9,337 nt of DNA from an uncultured Candidatus Melainabacteria bacterium (GTDB lineage Bacteria > Cyanobacteriota > Vampirovibrionia > Gastranaerophilales > Gastranaerophilaceae): contig CALAFU010000198.1 of NCBI GenBank assembly GCA_937891325.1, positions 1-9,337 on the forward strand. The letters are read 5' to 3'. Shown here in pieces: positions 6,579 through 9,337 of this stretch (positions are counted from its first letter, which is position 1; each line of letters begins with the position of its first letter). The notes under the pieces were generated by a model that was given only the letters and a program-made list of their open reading frames with translations, searched no databases and was not told where the DNA came from. The translations under genes and the position numbers were made by a program.

Positions 6579-6607
6579 AACATAACATATAAATATTAGG
6601 TTGTCAA
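6579..6607 (-). promoter_or_regulatory. Sigma70-like promoter of the three-gene family F operon
   Basis: On the minus strand: -35 TTGACA (6602-6607), 17-base spacer, TATGTT (6579-6584). The -35 overlaps the first base of the ATG of the divergent ankyrin gene and covers its ribosome binding region, so occupancy here should interfere with expression of the plus-strand unit. A -10-like TATAAA for the plus strand lies at 6588-6593, but no convincing -35 accompanies it. Confidence 0.62.
6598..6600 (+). promoter_or_regulatory. AGG ribosome binding site deciding the start at 6607
   Basis: AGG at 6598-6600 lies six bases before ATG 6607, the normal spacing. A TTG at 6601 is in frame but follows the AGG directly, so it cannot use this site. 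ATG 6607 is therefore the start. Confidence 0.6.
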
Positions 6608-7104
6608 TGTCTAGTAAAGAAACACTGTTTGAAGACTTTAAGCAAGTTATTCAGAACAAACTATCTAAACTTGTTGAACGTGAATTTGTTACAGTAGAAA
6701 CAATGTCTGTTGATGACATTAAAAACTTTGAGGAACAGCATCCAAAAGATTTCGGAATAGATAGTCGCATTGCTTTTGCTATATGTTTTGAAAGTAAAGC
6801 TTTTGATGTTGCTGATCTGCTTCTTAAACATTATCCTGCTTATTTTGACAATGAACGTATGAATAAAGTTTTACAAATGATAACAAAAAACTTTGTTGAT
6901 AGTTTAGATAAACACACAACGCAAGAAGATATTGATGATGCTAAAGATAAAATCAATTATCTTTTAAGTCATGGTGCTGATTTATATAGTCAAGAAAACG
7001 TTTGGTCATCACCTTACAGTCTGCTCAAAAAAGTTAACATGATTGACATTGTTGATCCTAAATATTTAAAAACATTATCACCAAAAATTGCATCATTTTA
7101 TTGA
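6607..7104 (+). CDS. Degenerate ankyrin-type protein (165 aa)
   Basis: The protein has two recognisable ankyrin-like units: about residues 53-85 (RIAFAICFESKAFDVADLLL, then KHYPAYF) and 112-145 (KINYLLSHGADLYSQ, then SPYSLLKK). The LLSHGADL piece is the typical end of an ankyrin helix pair and loop. The rest is divergent. The N-terminal segment LFEDFKQVIQNKLSKLV resembles the N-terminus of the next gene (LIKSFRRTVNQKLKESV), so the two are probably duplicated relatives. Ankyrin repeats bind protein partners; no enzyme motif is seen. The stop TGA (7102-7104) is 17 bases before the next start. With its neighbour it forms the only plus-strand unit of the window. Confidence 0.85.
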   Translation: MSSKETLFEDFKQVIQNKLSKLVEREFVTVETMSVDDIKNFEEQHPKDFGIDSRIAFAICFESKAFDVADLLLKHYPAYFDNERMNKVLQMITKNFVDSLDKHTTQEDIDDAKDKINYLLSHGADLYSQENVWSSPYSLLKKVNMIDIVDPKYLKTLSPKIASFY

Positions 7105-7106
7105 TA

Positions 7107-7112
7107 AAGGAA
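7107..7112 (+). promoter_or_regulatory. AAGGAA ribosome binding site deciding the start at 7122
   Basis: AAGGAA at 7107-7112 lies nine bases before ATG 7122. An in-frame TTG at 7101 would place this site inside the coding sequence, so ATG 7122 is chosen. Confidence 0.65.
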
Positions 7113-7121
7113 TCTAAACAC

Positions 7122-7991
7122 ATGATTGATGATGAAGTATTGATTAAATCTTTTAGACGTACAGTTAATCAAAAACTAAAAGAAAGCGTTGTAAAGTTAA
7201 TAGAAGAAGGTGAATCGGAAAATACAAAAGTAAAACTGTTTTCCGGTGATATTAATTTAGTTAAAGAAGTTTTAGCTGATCCTTCTATTGATGTCAACGT
7301 TACGGATTACTATGGCGAAACACCATTGTTTCGTGCTATCTATCAAGATAACCTTGAACTTGCTCAATTACTTGTTGAACACGGTGCCGATGTCAATATC
7401 AAATCAAACAATGGCGAAACAATTCTGTATTTGTCTTGCTTAAATTACGCTAATTTAAGTACAATCGATTGGTTACTTGAACATGGTGCCGATCCAAACA
7501 TTACAGATAAAGATGGAAAAACTGCGCTTGATATTCTTTTAGACGAAGGTGCTTTTGAACATGTATATGACATTATTGAATCTTTAGTTTTTCATGGTGC
7601 TATTGTACATGACGCTAATCGTCTATTAACAGGAAGTTGTATTTCTGATAAATTAGATCTAGCTGTTAAAGCGCTTGAATTAGGTGCTGATATTAATAAT
7701 ACTGAATGGGAAGGTGACACACCTTTAATTTTTGCTAGTCGTGAAGGTCACCTTGATATTATTGATATGTTGCTTGATAAAGGTGCTGATGTTAATGCTA
7801 CTTCAATTGCTGGATTCACACCTTTAGCCTGTGCTTGCATTTCATCAAATTTAAATGTTATCAAAATTTTAGTTGAACATGGTGCTGATGTCAATGCTGT
7901 TACAAATGATGGCGCATCTATTCTATCACTCACACATAATGATGAAATTAAGGATTATCTGATTCAACATGGTGCTGTTGAAAAAGAATAA
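7122..7991 (+). CDS. Ankyrin repeat protein (289 aa)
   Basis: After an N-terminal helix of about 35 residues the protein is built almost wholly of ankyrin repeats, about seven or eight: a partial unit at 41-62, then clear ones at 63-95 (GETPLF...LLVEHGADVN), 96-130 (LLEHGADPN), 131-163, 164-195 (ALELGADIN), 197-229 (GDTPLI...LLDKGADVN), 230-262 (GFTPLA...LVEHGADVN) and a capping unit to 286. The consensus G-x-TPL and LL-x-x-GADVN is well kept, so the fold is secure. Ankyrin stacks act as protein-binding scaffolds; the partner is unknown. There is no signal peptide, membrane segment or catalytic domain. Co-transcribed with the upstream ankyrin-type gene and followed 28 bases later by a strong terminator. 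Confidence 0.95.
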   Translation: MIDDEVLIKSFRRTVNQKLKESVVKLIEEGESENTKVKLFSGDINLVKEVLADPSIDVNVTDYYGETPLFRAIYQDNLELAQLLVEHGADVNIKSNNGETILYLSCLNYANLSTIDWLLEHGADPNITDKDGKTALDILLDEGAFEHVYDIIESLVFHGAIVHDANRLLTGSCISDKLDLAVKALELGADINNTEWEGDTPLIFASREGHLDIIDMLLDKGADVNATSIAGFTPLACACISSNLNVIKILVEHGADVNAVTNDGASILSLTHNDEIKDYLIQHGAVEKE

Positions 7992-8019
7992 GTATAAATA
8001 TATTCACATATAAATTTGT

Positions 8020-8051
8020 AAAGCGGTAGGTTGTTATGTCTACCGCTTTTT
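8020..8051 (+). terminator. Terminator between convergent genes, probably bidirectional
   Basis: AAAGCGGTAG (8020-8029) pairs perfectly with CTACCGCTTT (8040-8049) around a 10-base loop. On the plus strand the T run is CTTTTT, ending the ankyrin unit. On the minus strand the stem comes 4 bases after the stop of the 8054-8392 gene but the tail (TTTACAAATTTATA) is less T-rich, so it should be weaker that way. Confidence 0.88.
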
Positions 8052-8053
8052 CA

Positions 8054-8392
8054 TTATATGTTATTTAAAACTTCTTGACCTACATCAGTTTGAACAATTT
8101 CACCATTTACAATTGCAAACTGCATACTTTTATAGTCAAGTTCATTGTTGATTAAATGTTCAGATATATCAAATCTAAATTCTTTAGTTAATGAAATGCC
8201 ATCAACTTTAGCAATTGCTTTAACTTTTATAGACCATGGTTCAGTCCCGTGCAATGAATAAAGACAATTTTCTAAACCAATAATTTCATATAACGTATTA
8301 CGATAATAAAACTTCGTACCTATTAACGCATTCTTAAACTCAACAGCTTTAGTTACAGACAATTCTTCAAAAATGTACGAAGTATATGGCAT
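8054..8392 (-). CDS. Family F small hypothetical protein (112 aa)
   Basis: The layout is mostly beta strands: KFYYRNTLYEIIGL, a central pair around SIKVKAIAKVDGISLTKEF, a helix (SEHLINNEL) and a closing hairpin MQFAIVNGEIV. It ends in the family tail QTDVGQEVLNNI, with Val for Ile and Gln for Glu relative to most members. No known domain is recognised. Its ATG overlaps the stop of the helix-turn-helix gene by one base (TAATG), so the two are translated together. It is the second and last gene of its operon, ending at the shared hairpin at 8020-8051. The coupling to a DNA-binding protein hints at a regulatory or partner role, which is inference only. Confidence 0.8.
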   Translation of the reverse strand: MPYTSYIFEELSVTKAVEFKNALIGTKFYYRNTLYEIIGLENCLYSLHGTEPWSIKVKAIAKVDGISLTKEFRFDISEHLINNELDYKSMQFAIVNGEIVQTDVGQEVLNNI

Positions 8393-8700
8393 TACTTGTT
8401 TTCTTTCATCACGATAGAATAAGCTTCATCAAAGCTTAATTTCTTCTTCCCCATTAAGTAGAGCATTTTTGAATATTGTGATTTACTATTTTTAAATAGT
8501 TGATACATAGGTTTACCATCATTAGTCAAGTAATCAGCACGACAATTGCCACCACGATTCTTTCTAACAGGATAAAGATATGCTTCCAAGGGTTTTCCTG
8601 GATTCTTCATTCTTCGTTGAGTAACAGTTGTATAGTTCAACCCTAATTCTTTACAGATTGTCTTAAGAGTTTTACCATTAAAAGCTACAAAATTAGTCAT
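8392..8700 (-). CDS. Double helix-turn-helix DNA-binding protein related to homing-endonuclease accessory domains (102 aa)
   Basis: Residues 8-42 (NGKTLKTICKELGLNYTTV, then TQRRMKNPGKPLEAYL) match the short helix-turn-helix unit that accompanies many phage HNH and GIY-YIG homing endonucleases. Residues 60-97 (NDGKPMYQLFKN...MGKKKLSFDEAYSIV) look like a second, diverged copy: G-K-x-[LM], two helices, then x-x-EA near the end align in both. Between them is a basic linker (PVRKNRGGNCRADY). No nuclease motif is present and at 102 residues there is no room for one. It could be a stripped homing nuclease or a small transcription regulator. Start ATG 8700 has the ribosome binding site AAAGGAA. Coupled by one base to the following family F gene. 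Confidence 0.72.
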   Translation of the reverse strand: MTNFVAFNGKTLKTICKELGLNYTTVTQRRMKNPGKPLEAYLYPVRKNRGGNCRADYLTNDGKPMYQLFKNSKSQYSKMLYLMGKKKLSFDEAYSIVMKENK

Positions 8701-8731
8701 GTAATTCGTTCCTTTTCAAAATATAATTTTT

Positions 8732-8760
8732 ATAACAATATGAAAGAATAATTCAGTCAA
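8732..8760 (-). promoter_or_regulatory. Probable promoter of the helix-turn-helix operon
   Basis: On the minus strand TTGACT (8755-8760), 17 bases, TGTTAT (8732-8737). It is weaker than the other members of this promoter set but has the same spacing and lies 5 bases after the stop of the upstream family F gene. Confidence 0.48.
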
Positions 8761-8765
8761 TCAAA

Positions 8766-9092
8766 CTAAAGTGTCTGCAATATAGTTTCGCCAAAGTTTT
8801 CAGGGTATATTGTCATGTCCTTTATGAATAACTTTTGTACCTTGTCGCTATCAACAATAGATTTTAAAAGTTTAAAAGTGTGGTTATACATTGAAACAGG
8901 TTCATTCGTTACACTTTCTTTTGCTGCTATAACCTTCAATAAATAAAAGTTTTCATCAAATGTTTCATATAGAGTAAACCCAAAATAACTATCTATTGCA
9001 AAGATACCACGTTCAGTTTCAAATTTAAGATTATACAACTGATCTGTTAACTGATTAAACTTCTCATTAGGTAGGTTTATTATTTGCGACAT
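8766..9092 (-). CDS. Family F small hypothetical protein (108 aa)
   Basis: A short N-terminal helix (NEKFNQLTDQLYNL) leads into beta strands (FETERGIFAIDSYFGFTLYE, then NFYLLKVIAAKE), a helical stretch (TFKLLKSIVDSDKVQ) and a final strand pair. It ends in the diverged family tail YPENFGETILQTL (Phe for Ile before the Gly). No known domain or catalytic motif. The ATG at 9092 has a strong ribosome binding site (AAAGGTG) and the gene stands alone behind the promoter at 9119-9147. Membership of the family rests on the tail and the same predicted order of strands and helix, so it is less certain than for the 5474-6540 trio. Confidence 0.78.
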   Translation of the reverse strand: MSQIINLPNEKFNQLTDQLYNLKFETERGIFAIDSYFGFTLYETFDENFYLLKVIAAKESVTNEPVSMYNHTFKLLKSIVDSDKVQKLFIKDMTIYPENFGETILQTL

Positions 9093-9118
9093 AGTTCACC
9101 TTTAAGAATTATATAAAC

Positions 9119-9147
9119 ATTGTATAACATTAAAAAGAAAATGTCAA
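9119..9147 (-). promoter_or_regulatory. Strong sigma70-like promoter of the 8766-9092 gene
   Basis: On the minus strand: -35 TTGACA (9142-9147), 17-base spacer, -10 TACAAT (9119-9124). Both hexamers are identical to those of the RNA repair operon promoter at 4925-4953. It begins 3 bases after the stop of the upstream gene. Confidence 0.82.
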
Positions 9148-9150
9148 CAA

Positions 9151-9336
9151 CTAAATATCATAGGTTAAAAACTCACCTATTAAAGATGATTTTATTTGAC
9201 AATCTTTTGTGATGTATAAACCCATATTGACTTTATCTTTTATGAAATCAAACAAAGTCTTTTCTAAATAAAATGTTTTTTCTTGATAATGACCATCAGC
9301 ATTTACAAAAGCACGTACAATGATATCGTTATCTAA
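9151..9336 (-). CDS. Partial family F protein, C-terminal 61 residues
   Basis: The frame is open from the window edge to TAG at 9151-9153 (minus strand). Visible order: strand (DIIVRAFVNADG), strand (YQEKTFYLEK), helix (TLFDFIKDKV), hairpin (GLYITKDCQIK) and the tail SSLIGEFLTYDI. This is the same order as the last 60 residues of the intact family members, and IGE is preserved. The start lies beyond the window. Promoter TTGACA follows its stop after three bases, as it does for other members. Confidence 0.72.
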   Translation of the reverse strand, partial: LDNDIIVRAFVNADGHYQEKTFYLEKTLFDFIKDKVNMGLYITKDCQIKSSLIGEFLTYDI

Positions 9337-9337
9337 A

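Noticed and set aside
6601..7104. TTG start at 6601 for the first ankyrin-type gene
   Set aside because: AGG lies immediately before it, leaving no spacing, while ATG 6607 has correct spacing.
7101..7991. TTG start at 7101 for the second ankyrin gene
   Set aside because: The AAGGAA ribosome binding site lies after it and serves ATG 7122.
4957..9336. IGE in the tails as a T4-like prohead protease site ([IL]-x-E) marking virion-packaged proteins
   Set aside because: Only four of the eight tails keep [I]-G-E; others have IGN, IGA, VGQ and FGE. No capsid or protease gene is visible here.

Overview
This is a dense, AT-rich stretch of small genes with Shine-Dalgarno sites, 1-base stop/start overlaps, sigma70-like promoters and Rho-independent terminators. 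That points to a bacterial setting, most likely an accessory region of a large double-stranded DNA phage. No structural or replication gene is visible, so phage origin is an inference and a plasmid or prophage is possible. The host cannot be named. No tRNA, rRNA, CRISPR or insertion sequence was seen.

Layout from left to right. (1) 1-269, minus: partial helical hypothetical gene. (2) 2345-283, minus operon: promoter, small two-segment membrane protein, small Cys-rich protein, complete M16-family zinc peptidase, small single-segment membrane protein, terminator. (3) 4953-2352, minus operon: strong promoter, zinc-ribbon mini-protein, and a 755-residue three-domain RNA repair enzyme (P-loop kinase, calcineurin-type phosphatase, T4 Rnl1-like ligase), terminator. 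(4) 5473-4957, minus: promoter, a 26-residue ORF and a gene split by an in-frame TAA; both look like decayed members of family F. (5) 6607-5474, minus operon: three adjacent small family F genes. (6) 6607-8051, plus: the only plus-strand unit, two ankyrin-type genes closed by a strong hairpin terminator. (7) 8760-8054, minus: a double helix-turn-helix protein overlapping a family F gene. (8) 9147-8766, minus: another family F gene. (9) 9336-9151: the 3' end of one more.

Family F is my own label. It covers about eight small proteins or fragments whose bodies differ but which share a predicted layout (beta strands, a helix, a beta hairpin) and the C-terminal motif [DE]-[IV]-G-E-x-x-L-x-x-[IL]. 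It is the least explained element here.

A plausible overall theme is host takeover or counter-defence. The repair enzyme could reseal tRNAs cut by host anticodon nucleases, the ankyrin proteins could bind host proteins, the M16 peptidase could degrade peptides, and the family F genes could be diversifying inhibitors or accessory factors. Only the biochemical classes of the repair enzyme, the peptidase and the ankyrin proteins are well supported; the shared theme is inference.
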